Below are positions 1 through 16,400 of a stretch of 64,000 nt of DNA, in pieces. Position 1 is the stretch's first letter, and every line of letters starts with the position of its first letter. Under the pieces are notes generated by a model. It made no database searches. It saw nothing but the letters and a program-made list of their open reading frames with translations, and was not told where the DNA came from. The stretch spans positions 248,001 through 312,000 of the forward strand of contig JAALGY010000001.1 in NCBI GenBank assembly GCA_032358165.1, given 5' to 3'. The translations under genes were made by a program, and so were the position numbers. Source of the stretch: Diplosphaera chodatii (lineage: Eukaryota; Chlorophyta; Trebouxiophyceae; Prasiolales; Stichococcaceae).

Positions 1-3000
1 TGGGCCTGCGCCACCTGCTGTGGTCGCGGCCTTCCGCCACGTGCAAGCCAAGCCCGTCAGACTGCAGGCCCAAACCTCGGCGCTGATGCCGGCCGCTGCT
101 GTTTGAGAGGCGCATGGCCTTGGGACGGCTGTGCACAGGAACTACATCAGCGCGGTGCGTTGATGAGGAACGCTGGCGTCTGAGTCGCGGGATTTTCCCT
201 TTGGACCTTCTTTTTGGAGTAGGGTGAAGACTCCTCTGCAGTGGCAGCATGCACCTGAGGCGACTCTGGCGACCTCGGCGTCGATGGCAGCCTGCAGCCC
301 GGCGGGCGCCACCACCCGCGTCTCGGCGTCCGCCGTCTCCACCACCGAGCGGTCTCTGACCAGCACCTGCGCCGCAGCAGCCGCCTGGTCAGTGTCCACC
401 AACGAGCGGCGTTTCGCCAACACGTGCACCGTGGCGGCATCCCCGAAGGCTGACACTGGGCGGTCCTTGACTGGCACCTGCGCCACAGCAACAGCCTGAT
501 TAGTAACTGGTCGATGACCTGCCAGCTGGCACCTGCACTTTATAGTACGGTACATGGGCAACCTTTTGTTGCCAGAACAACCCTGAACCCTGGAAAGCAC
601 AACCAGTGGGACAATGCGAAGCACGGCTGCAGATACGGCACCAGGTGGCCAGCGCTGCACACGCCATCAGGCAGTGCGCACCTTGGACCCACAGCTTGGG
701 CACATCAGTTCAGTGGGCGTGGCCGTCAGGTGGGAGGTGGGGTGTCAGGCGATGGGGAGCCCCTATCACCTTGGACTGGCGGCTGGGCAGGTCGGCGTAC
801 AGGGCGGCCCAGTCAGGGAGGCCCCACCCGCGCCGCCGCAGCGCCACCTCCACCAGCAGAATGCCGCTGATCGCGTCGCCCACCGCCTGCAGGAACGCCG
901 ACTGTCATCATCACTAAGAACACCAAGGATGCAGAGTTTTATCTTTGGCTGCGCTCGTAAGATGAGAGATGATTTTCTACAGTCGACCAGGGACATAGGA
1001 ATGCTGCCCCAGCGTCACATCCAATCGCCCGCCGCCCGCCTGCACCCTCTGATCTTGTCTTGCGGTTTGCCTGTGACGCCCTGCCACCGCCGCTGCAGCA
1101 TGGCGGACGCCATCAGAACAGCATGCTAATGCTGTGGCATGCTAATGCTGTGGCAGGCAGATATAGTCCCACCTGGTTGTTGAGCTGCTCCAGGGCCAAC
1201 AGGCCGGCCGCCGCGGCGTTGGACGCCGCCAGGGGCCGCAGCCGCGCCACCAGCGCCGGCGCAAACAGCACGGTGCCGTGGCCGTTTGCCTCGAAGTAGA
1301 TGCCCACGTCGAAGCGCTCCGCGGCATGGTGCAGGAACTTCACGCCGGTGGGCGTCACCGCCACCGACACCCCCGGCAGCTGCTCCCTGCACCGGGAAGG
1401 CTGAGGTTCAACCTGCATGTGAGCCCAGGCCTGGTCTCATGCAAGCTCGGGTGCAATCCTCGGGAGCAGTGACTGTGACGCAACCAAAGTAGTAGTTGTT
1501 TGCAGGAGCGCCGGCGCAGGACAGCATCTGCAGCATGCAGGGCATTGCCACAACCGCCGACGCGTGCCTGATGAAGCGCGTCGAGCCGCCGTTGGCGTAG
1601 GCTGTCTGCACGATGCCCACCTGAAGCAGGGAGATACGACGTCGGACCTTACATCGGCTATGACGTAGCGTACGACAGCAAGGGGCAGCCCGCTTGAAGA
1701 GCAATCCCTGCAGAGTGCGCCAGCAGTTCGTGTCAGGGCTCACAGTCACGGGCGGCTGATCCGCCGGTAGCTCCGCCAGCAGCCGCTGCACCGTGAGCGC
1801 GGACAGCGCCGCGATTCGGTCGCCGTCCAGCAGCAGAAGGCCGTCAGCGTCGTCCCGCGGCGTGAAGTACACCAGCCGGTCCCCGTCGCCATCAATGCTT
1901 GCACACCTGCGCAAAAAAGGTCCTCATCCTTCGTTTTCTCAACTAGCTTCCAGAAACACACTGGCACAAGAGCACCTGTGACACAGGATGTCATAAGGCC
2001 CCAAATGTGCCTGATGTGCCTTGCAAACAGCACACGGAAGTGCCAAGGTAAGCTTGAGAGCTTGTCAACCATGAGAATCCCCACCTCGCGCCCGGCTCGA
2101 CAGGGCCAAAGCCGGCGGGCAGCGCGCGCTCCTTCTGCACGAAGTCGGAGCCGCAGCCGCCGTTGAGCTCGCCGTCGCCGGTCGCACGCAGGCGCAGCGC
2201 CAGGCCCAGGGGCTCCAAGCTTTCAGCAAGGGCCGCCAGCTTGAGCGCGCCCACGCCGTTGGCGCAGTCCACCGTCAGCTCCTGGGTGGCATTGCGAGGC
2301 GGAGTTTGCATGGCGTCAAGCACCGCTGCAGCGGGGACGAGAGCCTGATGGCATACCAACTCTCAGGAACTGCGAGCCCGGTGCCATGGCTGTGCGCATG
2401 CAGGTCGTTCACACCACACAACTCCCTGCTGAGCTGAAGTGGACATGGCTGACGCCATCTGACAAGGCTGCTCAAAGCCCACGCCGTGCTGGTGTGCTGG
2501 GAGGGGACAAGGTAACCAAGGAGAAATACAAAGCAGGTTCTGAACCTGCTGTGCCGGCGCTGGGCTGCCCTCCACCAGCTGCTGGAACGCGGCGGCCAGC
2601 GAGGCGTAGTAGTCCCGCTCGCTGCCGGGCTGCCCGCGGTTGAGGCGCCGCAGCATCCAGTGCAGCTGCGGCGTCGTGTGCAGCCCTGCGCAGCAAGGCA
2701 GCGGGACCACGCTCAGCAGCTGTGCTGGCAGCCTTCCTTCGTCTCGTGTCCCCATGCTCTGGCGACGGGGGCAGCGGCAAACCATGGTGTGCAGGGAATT
2801 CGTGAATTCCCTTGGCGCAGGCTGCACAGCAAAGCTCTGGCTACGAAGTGGCCCACTCACCGCAGTGCACCGGCGCGCAGCCAGCCGCCTCGATGCCTGC
2901 TGCAGCAGCGGCGATCAGCACGGTCGCGCTGGGCCGCGTGTCGTGCGCCAGCAGCACACGGCGCCGGTTGCCGTTTGTGTGGCCCAGCTCTGTGTTGGGG

Positions 3001-3789
3001 AAGAGTGCAGACGGTCTGCTTGCTGGGCATGTCTGCTGGCTGGGCTTGTGGTGGACACACATCGCACACTTGCAGTGCAGCATGCCAGAGACCGTGTCCA
3101 TGCCATTGCTGCCTACGCGCTGCACCTGCTTCGATGGCCTCCGCCTTGAGCAGGGCGGCAAACTGCTCTGCCAGCGCATCAGCATCGGCTGCCACGGCCA
3201 GCTTGTCCGCCCAGCTCTGCAGCATTACAGCACCATTCGAGTGGCTGACAGTCTGACCAGTTCATGGCATCTGGACTGTGAGCCTCGTCACCTGCCGCTG
3301 TGCCAGCGGTGCAGAAGCTGCAAAGGGCGCGGGGACAGAAAAAGCGCACAGCAGGGTTGTGGCACAGTGATCACCTCCCACGCCTCCACCAGCATCAGGC
3401 CTGTAGGCTCTACCAGCTTCACGCCGTTGTCTGCTGCTTGGTTGTGCGATGCGGTGACCACCATGCCGGTGTCCTGCCCCGTTTTCAGGGCCCTCGCCCC
3501 CATCAGCAAGCCACATCTGCGCCAGTGCTTGCGACTTGCGTCAAGTGCTCAGCAACTGTACCAGCTACCGATGCCAACGCGCTGCATCTGTATCTGTACA
3601 AGCTTCGCGGCGCGGCGCCATGGGAGGAGGGTGATCGCGGCAGCGCTGCAGTGGAGTGTACCTGAACACAGTGGATGTCAGCAGCTCCGCGGTGGCTCTG
3701 AAGCCCGCTGTGCCGTAGGACGGCGTGAAGCCCGCGGGCTTGGGGTACTGTTGGCCCGCATCCCGCACGTTCTGCAGCACCGCCTGCAT
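1..3789 (-). CDS. AGM1: Phosphoacetylglucosamine mutase (3' end off window)
   Basis: Converts GlcNAc-6-phosphate to GlcNAc-1-phosphate, the third step of cytosolic UDP-GlcNAc synthesis. At least eleven exons are readable. The first (ATG at 3789) gives SYGTAGFRATAELL near the N-terminus. The active phosphoserine loop TASHNQAADNGVKL is at about 3380-3510. HDTRPSATVLIAAA is near 2940, and the metal loop DGDGDRLVYF near 1870-1900. The sugar-binding loop YFEANGHGTVLF is near 1270-1300. The C-terminal domain begins in the exon at about 240-480. The terminal phosphate-binding loop (RPSGTED type) is not in the first 240 bases, so the last exon should lie beyond the left edge; nothing suggests a pseudogene. 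The exon at 240-480 carries a partial duplication that includes its splice acceptor. Stop codons between the blocks confirm introns. The gene lies upstream of GNA1 on the same strand orientation, the preceding enzyme of the pathway. Confidence 0.93.
330..510 (-). repeat. Duplicated intron-acceptor/exon-start segment in AGM1
   Basis: Reading the minus strand, the sequence GGCGCAG|GTG followed by a V(K/R)DR motif occurs twice. Candidate exon starts are at 477 and 366, exactly 111 bases (37 codons) apart and in the same frame. The protein between them repeats the pattern V-x-V-x-D-R-x-V imperfectly. A normal AGM1 exon needs only the downstream copy (VLVRDRSVVETADAE). The upstream copy may be intronic or may add 37 residues. 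Confidence 0.6.
1121..1152. repeat. 16-bp perfect tandem repeat (2 copies) in AGM1 intron
   Basis: The unit GCATGCTAATGCTGTG occurs twice head to tail, just beyond the acceptor side of the exon encoding the FEANGHG loop. It lies in an intron and has no apparent coding role. Confidence 0.85.
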
Positions 3790-4398
3790 GCTGAACCTGC
3801 CGCAGACGGACGCAGATGTCTGCAGTTCGATCACAGCACCTGCACTGGTGCCAATCAGAACCGCGAAGTGGAGGACGGGGTGCAGACCGAGCAGTCCAGG
3901 GGCGAGGGGTAGTCGGAATCTCAGGTGGGGTTGCTCTCCAGCAGTACCGGTGTGCCAGCGACTGCTCGGTTGGCGTCCTTGTACTGCAGGAGTGGTCGAC
4001 TGGGGAGTGCCTGGATAGTAGGTGGCCATTGGTGCCCAGAGTGCCACAAGCGTACACACGAATTTGCAACAAATATACTGAACAGCTCACCAATCTGCAC
4101 AAACCAAAGCTCTCTAGGCTGTCAGGTGACTTGCAACACTGCTGGGAACAAACGTTCTGGTCTACACTACACTGTCACGAAGCAGGGCTCTTTCCCTCTC
4201 AGTATGTCGTGTCTGTGACATGCTGCTACCAAACTCGATGCTGAGCAGCCTCCGGCGGGCGCAAACAGTCACAGCATGTGCCTTTGGCACTGCCATTCAC
4301 TGGTTCAGGTACTGCACCTGCGCCATGCACCACATGAGCGTGGCCGGTGGTCGTGAGCAGACCATCGAGGGACAGCCGCCCGTGCTGATCTATCACCA

Positions 4399-5478
4399 CT
4401 AGCAATCGTGAAGCAACAGCTGACACCATGTGGTCGCAAGGAGACAGCCCCGCAGCGGACAAATGCAAGCATCAAGCAGGCGCACCATCTGGATCTCCTT
4501 CCGCACAAAGCCGCTCTTCGCGTAGAACTCCACGTTGTGCTCCGCGCAGTCGAGGATGATCTTGTAGCACTGTTGCCGCCGGGCCTCCTCCACAAGGGCG
4601 CTGATTATCCTACAAGCGTAAAGTCCACCCCGCAGTGAACCTAATGCTTGTGGACATGGGACAGCAGCAGGTGCTGCGACAGCCCTCAAGAGTACGCTTC
4701 TCATCGGAAGGGAAGGTGTTGGTGGTTTGCAGCCACCTGGCGCCCAGCCGCAAGCCGCGGTAGCTGCTGTCGACCACCACGTCCTCAATGTGGCCTGCGG
4801 TGCCGCAGTTCCGGATGAACTTGTGCTCCAGCAGCAGCGTGCCGGCGGCGATGATGCGGCCCTTCTCCTCATCTGCGCTATGATCGACACCAGGCGTCAG
4901 ACGCCGCACAGCTGCCTGCAGAGGCTGTGAATGTGCAGGGGAACAAAGTCTGCTGAGCGCACGGTGCTCTGACTAGCACAGCGCAGCGTCAAATCCGCAC
5001 CCTCGATGACCAGGATGTGCGTACACTTGCCCTCCTCGAGCAGCCGGAAGCGCTCTGCACGGTTCGCAGATCACGTTTGGCTAGAGACAGGTGAAAGCGG
5101 AGGCATGCTGCATGGTGATCATGATCATGCTGAGATGCTCAAGTGTGATGCAACAGAAGCACCTTCGAGAGCGTCCCTGTCGCTGTCACCCACCACTGTG
5201 AGCTGGCCGAGCAAATCAATGAACCCTGGAATTGGCACATGCAGCATGTCAGCCTGTTGCGCTTATGCCTGCGCATTTTGCAGTCCAAGCAGACCATGCT
5301 CAAGGCCTGGCAGGAAGCGACTGCTTCAAAGGGGCCAGTTCCAGCGTGCCACGATCATGTTGCCAGTGATCAGCCCCTTACCTCTGTCCAGGTCTGCTGA
5401 CTGCAGGTGCCGCACTGTCAGGCTGTCTGCGCGAAGCTTGGGCTTCGCATCCTGCGCCACAGCATCTGCGACGGCCAT
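4399..5478 (-). CDS. GNA1: Glucosamine-6-phosphate N-acetyltransferase (GNAT)
   Basis: Acetylates glucosamine-6-phosphate with acetyl-CoA, the second step of UDP-GlcNAc synthesis; expected to be cytosolic. Exons give the whole small GNAT fold in order. The N-terminal exon starts at ATG 5478 (MAVADAVAQ..., with VRHLQSADLDRG). It is followed by GFIDLLGQLTVVGDSDRD (about 5175-5240) and ERFRLLEEGKCTHILVIEG (about 5000-5060). The core exon has GTAGHIEDVVVDSSYRG plus the acetyl-CoA loop GLRLGAR (about 4735-4900). The last exon has CYKIILDCAEHNVEFYAKSG and FVRKEIQMV. The family usually ends just after this last motif; here about 20 further codons are open before the stop, so the extreme C-terminus is uncertain. 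It is head-to-head with UAP1, 222 bp apart, and lies beside AGM1. Confidence 0.93.
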
Positions 5479-5700
5479 GACTGCTTGGTACTGACCTACA
5501 AGGCAGTGCAGGAGGTGAGAAGATCTATCCGGCAGGCGGCGTGACGGGAGTGGGCATGACGCCGTGGGTAGTCGCGCACAGTGGGACGCTCCAGGGTTTG
5601 GGGTGCCCGTACTCTCGGACCTTCGGGAGGAGATGCTCAGGTGCAACGATCCGACGTCCTCAGAAGCGTGTCCCCTGACGTTGGCTGTCAAGCACACGCC
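5479..5700. promoter_or_regulatory. Bidirectional promoter region GNA1/UAP1
   Basis: Only 222 bp separate the GNA1 ATG (minus, 5478) from the UAP1 ATG (plus, 5701). No TATA box is evident. The stretch is GC-rich with two TGACG cores (near 5541 and 5558). Two genes of the same pathway sharing this short region suggests co-regulation; that is inference from the arrangement. Confidence 0.6.
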
Positions 5701-9311
<3,611 letters not shown>

Positions 9312-10478
9312 GCAGCATGCAGCAGCAGCAGTGTTGTCAGAGGCACTCGCCATGCGTCGCCACCCCTGTACGTCTTGGCGGAAACAAGTCCTGAAAGCTC
9401 GGTGAGCCGCATGCTCTGATTGTGGCGTGCAGGGCGCTGCGGCTCAATGACGGTGTCAGGCGCCTGCCACCCGGCGCGGAGGTTTGCAGCAACATGGCGG
9501 CGAGCTCGGCTGCAGCTGCTCAGCTTCTGCCTGGACTATACGTCCACAGCAGGATAGAGTAGCAATGTGGAGGCTGCCAGTGCGTCCTCCGCTGGGTGAC
9601 TGCCGCAGGCGGCTGCAGGGAGCCACAGGCGGTCTGCTGCATGCAGGCGGGCGCAGGCTGTTGTGTAGCTAGGACTCGGCTCTGGGTTCAGGTGTAGGTT
9701 GCCCATTGCTCTTCTCCCAAGACACTCCACCGAGATCAGCTGTTGCGTGCACACGTTGGAGATAGATAGACCATGCTACTGACTTTCCGCTGTCAGAACC
9801 TGTTGGCTGCAACCTTGCCAACCCATGCTGGTTAGAGATGGAGTTGCACTCGGCGAAGTTGATACCCGTTCCTGTCATTCAACCATCTGAAGGCATTGGC
9901 AGGACTTGCAGACGTATCAAAACAGCTGTAAATGGTCCCAGATTTCCAACGTCAGTCACAGGTGATCATTGTGCGTGAAAAGTCGCTCGCGCGCTGCATG
10001 GACAGTCTACCATACGTGTTGGCAGCTGGTTTGGCACGAGGGAGGAGCAGTTTCGAGTGCAGCAGCGGCTGGGGCCCGTGGACAGTACTCTACTCAGTTA
10101 CATGTTGCACCTCATGTGCAAGAAAGCTGCAAACCAAACTGAACCAAACCAATGTGTCAATGTGCACTCATGCGTCTCATTGCCATCCTGAAGACTAGGG
10201 TACATATGGGCAGCAAGTCTTGATGTGACTGTGCACCACGTACTAACATGTATGCTACCACATTGCAATGCTGCTGCTGGTCTCCTGCATGTGAAAGTCC
10301 GGAATCCTGCTAGCTTCCTTTGGCGGCCTGCCGGAATGTCGTGGTCGCGCCGAACATGACACTGCTTGCGCACTGCTACCCGCCGTGCTGGCTGGCTGCT
10401 GCCGGCAGCTGTTGCACTTTGCAGCAGCATTGCATGAAAGCCCGAAAGTGCACCCCTGCTGGCAGCAGGCCGCTGTGC
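9312..10478. other. Convergent 3' intergenic region UAP1/HMA
   Basis: No gene is supported here. UAP1 ends to the left and the metal ATPase ends to the right. TGTAA on the plus strand at 9927-9931 and its complement TTACA at 10098-10102 are plausible poly(A) signals for UAP1 and the ATPase respectively. Confidence 0.5.
10098..10102 (-). terminator. Candidate poly(A) signal (TGTAA) of the metal ATPase
   Basis: TTACA on the plus strand reads TGTAA on the gene's strand, 377 bp past the stop. TGTAA is the usual polyadenylation signal in green algae. A five-base match alone is weak. Confidence 0.4.
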
Positions 10479-13400
10479 CTACACCATCTCTGCCAGCTCA
10501 CAGCACTGCAGGACGGGTGCAATAGCCCCTGGGGAGTGCTGTACACATGCCGTGTCTGAAGGCTGTGCCACGTTTGACAGCCAGCAACTGCCATGGGAGT
10601 GGCTGTGGCTGTGGCTGTGACCAGCGCCGCTGCAGCAGCTGCTGCTGCTGGTGGTATGACTGTGCTGTGTCTTGCTGCTGCAGCAGTCGCCATGGTGGGT
10701 GGTGGCCATCTGACTGTCGCCGTTGGCATGGCGGTGGCTGCGGCCGTGATCATGGCTGTGGCCATTGCCGTGATCATGACTGCAGCTGTGGCTGTGGCTG
10801 TCAGCAGTGCTGTGACTGGCGCAGCAGCTGCTCTTATGGCAGACCGCCTCATCCTTGCAATCTGCCTCATGGCTGTGGCCCCTACTGCAGCCGTGTCCAT
10901 GGCCATGGCTGTGGCTGTGGCTGTGGCCGTGGCCGTGGCCATGGCTGTCACCGCAGCACGGCTTGCTGCAGCACTGCTTCCCTCTGCTTCTGCCTGACGC
11001 ATCCTCCGCCCCGGACGCTACGCACAGGCCGTTGAAGATGACGGCGATGGCGGTCAGGGCGTCCACCAGCACTGCGCCCCAGAGGCTGAACCGGCCCATC
11101 GATGCCAGCACAACCACAGCCACCTGCAGTCGTCAGAAACGATCACCATCAGAATAGCTCCTCTCAAGTGAACTCGAGCCATAAGACCGGGAGTGTCCGC
11201 TCGACTCGACTTGGTTCAAGATCAGCCTGCCGATGGTGCGGATCAGATCCCAGGAGCGCACTTTTGTATGTCTCAGACCCCAGAGAGCAAACCTCCCCCT
11301 AAAACAGGGTGCTGCGCACACCTTGGCGGTGACGGCGATGGCAATGTTCTCGCCGATCTTGCGGCGGGCGGAGCGCGCGATGGCCCTGGCGCTGCCCACC
11401 CGCCGCAGGTCCGTGGTGAACAGCACCACGTCGGCGGAGTCGATTGCCACGTCCGCGCCCGCCGCGCCCATCGCGATGCCTGCAGATGGGTCGCGGCAGG
11501 CCGTCAGACCAGGTTGCAACAACAAATGGTCGGGGCGCTGAGCCTGAGGTGAGCGTGGCAGGTGCTGTTGGGTCAGTAGGTCGGCGCAAAAGCCGATGGT
11601 CACCGGTGCATCAGTGACATTGGGCTCATAATGGTGTAGCCGGTATTGCGCTCAACAAGTCCACAAGGAGGCTCACCGACATTGGCAGCTGCCAGCACTG
11701 GGGCATCGTTGACGCCATCTCCCACATGCGCCAGGGAGAATGCGCGCCAGGTGCGATAGGCGTGCGCCTGCAACGCGGGAGGCACAGTACGGATTCTGAA
11801 CCCAGGTGTCCGGCACAGCACGCCGTCTCTGCTTGCACATTTCCCCAGCTGTAGCGCTTCCTGACCAACAGAGCTGTGTCTCGTGGCTGCTGGACCCTTT
11901 GAACGACTGTGCTGCCCACCAGGGACAGCTTGTCCTCGGGCAGCAGCGACCAGTGGGTGTTGTCCTCGGCAATGCCCACCGCCGCTGCCGCTGCGCGTGC
12001 TGCCGCCGGGCCATCGCCAGTAAACATGGCGCACTGCGCGCCGGCTGCCTGTGTGTTCATATTGCAGCTTCAGCAAGGATGCTCCAGGTACGCTTGAATG
12101 GTAGGTCCTCCTGGGTGTTGACGCACCGAGCAGGTGCCATGCTCTGCAAAGTGTAACCACAGCTGGCAGTGAAACCCCATGTGCAGCTGCCCCACACAGA
12201 AGGAGTCAAGAGAAAAAGGTATCACATACGAACTCCTGCCTTCACTGTGCATTTCCAGTCGCACCTGCAGCGCTGCCACTGCAGCGGGCGCCTCAGGCCG
12301 GACGGCGTCTGAGATGGCCACAAAGCCCGCGACATGGCTGTCCAGCGCCACCAACACCAGCGAGGCACCTGTGCACAGCAGAGAGCACGTGAGACCATGC
12401 ATGAACTGCTGCTTCAGACGCTTTGTCGAATTGCAAAGACCTGCGAAACTACACAGACAGTTACAGTTGCACATGCCAAAGCGTACCCTGGTCCTGCCAC
12501 TGCTGCATGGCCGCCATCTCAGTGGCTGCCAGCTCGACGCCATAGCCCGCCAGCAGCTTGGCGGTGCCGATGACGGCGCGCCTGCCGTCCAGCGTCGCCA
12601 CAATGCCCTGCGCATCATAAGCATAGCGTCACAGCAGTCCTAGATTAGTGACAGACTGCACGTGATCACTCAAAGGCATGTCCCCTGAGCAGCATCGACT
12701 GCGCTGGGTGCCGAAGGCTCTGGCTGTATCTAGCATCTCGAGTGTTTCCCGTCTCGCAAAGACGTCAGCGCACCTGCCCAGGAAGGCTGATGCTGGACTC
12801 GGCATGGGTGTCCAGCTTCAGGCCGCGCCCCGCTGCGGCGCCCACAATTGCGGCCGCCAGCGGGTGTGAGGACTCGCGCTCGACGCACGCCGCCAGCCGC
12901 AGCACCTCGCCCTCCGCAAAATCCTCAAACGCCTCGCAGTGCACCACCTGTTGGCGCAAGAAGCCAGCAGTCTTGCAGGTCCAACCGCCGACACAGGTTT
13001 GCAAGCTCTGTGTACAGTGTCGAGGTGCTCGCAGTATCCACTCAACGGCTGCAGGACAGGCAAGGAGCTGCCGTCATCAGGGTACGAGTGGCACTCGTTG
13101 ACGATGGGAACATTTTAACGGCTGTCCACCTGGCAGCGGCCACGTGTCAGGGTGCCGGTCTTGTCGAAGGACACCACCTGCACCCCAGCCAGCGCCTCCA
13201 GCACCGCCCCGCCCTTCACCAGCACCCCCAGCTGCGCCGCCTTTGCCACCGCACTGCGGCAGTCAAAGCATCTGCTTTCAGCGTAGTTATTGGAGACAAT
13301 GCCAGGCATAGCTGCAGACCTTGCGGCCATGAAAAAGGTGGACTGCCGCCGCTCGCCGCAAACAGTGACGACCAGGAGCCAGCCATGTGAAGCTGCTGCT

Positions 13401-16400
13401 GCCAAAAAGCCAGTCTGCTCAGAGGCATGGGCACAGTCGCAGTATATTCATATAAACCCACAGTACAGCAAAACCACGCAACCACACGCACCTGCACACG
13501 GTGACGGGCGTGGACAGGATGAGGGCGCAGGGGCACGCCGTCACCAGCAGCTGCAGCGACAGGTAGATGTATGCCTGCGGGGCAGCGGCCAGCTTATGTA
13601 AGGACAAGCTGGACAGCAACAGACCCTGGATGCCGCTGGGTGACCTGTCACGGGCTGCAGGCGCCAGGCATGGCGGGCTTTGCCGATTGGGGCAGCCACC
13701 ACATCAGGTCCATCTCTGCAATCCCACACCGCTGGAGTCTTTCAGGGCACCTTGTGGTGCTGGGAGTCGAAGGCCCAGGGCAGGAAGGCGATGATGATGC
13801 AGGCGGCCACCACCGCCGGCGTGTAGACGCGGGCAAACTTCATGACCAGCGTCTCCATGGGCGACTGCTCGGCGGCTGCCTTGCTGACCAGCTCCGCCAT
13901 CCGGGCCACGGTGCTGTCCCGTGCCAGCGCTGTGGTCTCAACCTGCAGAAAGCATTTAGGGAACAGGTTTGCTACATTCAGCACCTGCACCCTCAAGTTC
14001 AGCACCAGGCCGGCCTGAGACAGGCTCTCTCCAAACCATGTGGTGTTCTCTTGCCATACAACGCAACACACCGTCAGCGGCGAGGTGCCCGCATTGAGGC
14101 TGCCGCCAAAGACAATGGTGCCCTTGCGCTTGGGCACCGGCGCCGCCTCCCCCGTCAGCAGCCCCTCATCCACCACCGACTCGCCGTGCACCTGCCGCAG
14201 AGCGGCTGCAACGGTCGGACCAAAACCCGCTCGCAACCCACATGCATACTAGGAGATAGCTGATGTATCCAGTAGGATAGGATGTTCAGTTAAGCGCAGC
14301 TCACCACTGCAGCATCGATGGGGATGTGCGACCCCGGGCGGACCACCAGGTAAGTGCCCACCGGCACATCGTCAGCATCCACCTCCTTGCCTGGAGGGGC
14401 AGAGTCGGCAAGTGTCAGCGCGGGGCTGGGCATGTGACGAGGGGTGCATGCAGGAGGTTCTCAGGGCAGGCGCAGCAGCATGTGCAACGAGCCTCCTGCC
14501 CATGCCCCACCTGTGTCTGCCAGAACCGCTGTGGCCGGCTTGAGCGCCAGCACAGCCGCCACAGCATCCCGGGCTCGCTCACTGATGGAGGCATACAGCA
14601 ACCCAGTCAGAACGACCTTCCTGATGCATCACTAGCCTGCGTCAACTGGCACCCTGCAGAGCTGTGCTTTGTGGTGTGGCTGCAGCTACGGCAGAGGCCA
14701 CAATCAAGAGCAAGGTGCAAGGGCGCCCTGCCAGCAGACCTGCAGTTGCGCTCCAGGTGCTCGGCAACGCAGAACAGCACCACCACCACACCAGCCTCCG
14801 TGTACTGCCCGATTGCGATTGCCCCTGCAGCGCAGGAAGGAGCACATGTGAGTCGCCGAACCTTGCAGCTACATCACATCCAGCTGGGGCATGCTGCACA
14901 TGGCAGTATTCGCTGTTATGCTTCAGGATGTGCATGGAAAACGTGGCCCAGTCACCTGCCACTGCGATCGTCATGAGCGTGTTGATGTCCAGCGTCCAGT
15001 GTCGCAGCGCCGCCGCCGCCTTGAGCATGATGTGCGGCAGCTTCAGCGCCACCGCCGCCAGCGCGATCCACTTGGTGTGCTCGAGGTGCCTGACGCCTGC
15101 GGGCAGTGGTGCTGGATGAGGACATCAGGCCCGCAAACGACTGTGCCGACAGCTCATCCACAGTGTCCTGAGGAGGGAGCAGCGCAGTGCACTGTGCGGC
15201 GGTGGGCGAGCGCGACGAAAGAGTCGCTGACCCGTTGGCGTCGCCAGGTAGTGGATGCAGGAGAGCGCCAGCAGCGCCACGGCGGCCAGCGTGCTGAGCG
15301 GGGGCACCCAGGAGCGGGCCGCCGGCGGCAGCTGCCGCGGCGGCAGCAGCGACGCCTCCAGCCGCGCCTCGTTCAGCGCCGCCACCAGCACCGCCGGGCT
15401 GGCGGCGCCTGGCGAGTGGTGCACCGACACCGTCTTGGTCACCACCGCCACCTTGACCTGCGACCAGCACGTGAGTCACTGCATCACGAGAGCGCTGCGT
15501 AGGCTGGTGGGTCAGCGCCAGTCTGCAATCCACGTTGGCAGGGCCACTTGCTGACTAAACCGTTCTGCCGATGTCTAAGAGCGGACATGATGACTACGGA
15601 TCCTGTCCGATGGCACGGACAGTATGCTCGGCCACACATCACATGAACGTCTGGACACACTGCTCACACAGCTCCCGTGCAAGCAAGGTGGTCCCATTGG
15701 AGCCCACCTCGTGCACGCCAGCCAGCGGCGTCAGGATGCGGTGGATGAGGGGTGCCTCCGCTGGGCAGCACAGCCCGTCCACGTACAGCTGCGTCCACAT
15801 CGGCTTGGCATCTTCCGCCGCACTGCTCCCTGCGCCGGCGCACGGAGAGGGGGGTCACACGCCAGACCAGCACATGCATGGAGCGCCGGGCGCGGACCAG
15901 TTCACAGTCGCGAGCCGAAGTATGGACAGTCAACAAGGGGGGCCGCACCATCTACGACGACCTCGAGCAGCTCGGCGTCAGACGATCCGGCGTCGCTGTT
16001 GCAGGGCAACAACCCAGCGGTGGCTGGGTTGCCGCTGCAGGCTGCAACGGCCGCGCTGTGAGCGGCGTCATCGCAGCAGCGGTGGCTGTGGGTTATCAGC
16101 GGGGCAGCGTCATCGCTGAGCTGATCTGCAGTCCCGCAGCTGCCTGACACGGGTCTCTGATGCCTGTGGCTGCACGCAGGCGCTGCTGATGGCATGATCT
16201 GGCTGTGGGCGTGCGCCTGGGCCTGAGTGCTGGTGCCGCAGCAGCGCTCGTTGCTGAAGGCGCTATTCCAGCTGCTGGAATCACATCCGTGCATTGACTG
16301 GCCGTCTGCGCCGTGTGTGCCGCAGACGGCACCGTGGGCGCGACCCTCCTGCTGGTGCGTTTGGTCGGCGTCGCGCTGGCTGCAGCCGCAGGATGCCACA

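Noticed and set aside
1..240. C-terminal RPSGTED exon of AGM1 at the left edge
   Set aside because: None of the three minus-strand frames of the first 240 bases encodes that motif, so the exon is judged to be outside the window.
10547..11035. Plus-strand Cys/Gly-rich and Val/Ala-rich frames
   Set aside because: Shadow of the His/Cys-rich ATPase tail, which is in frame with the preceding transmembrane helices.
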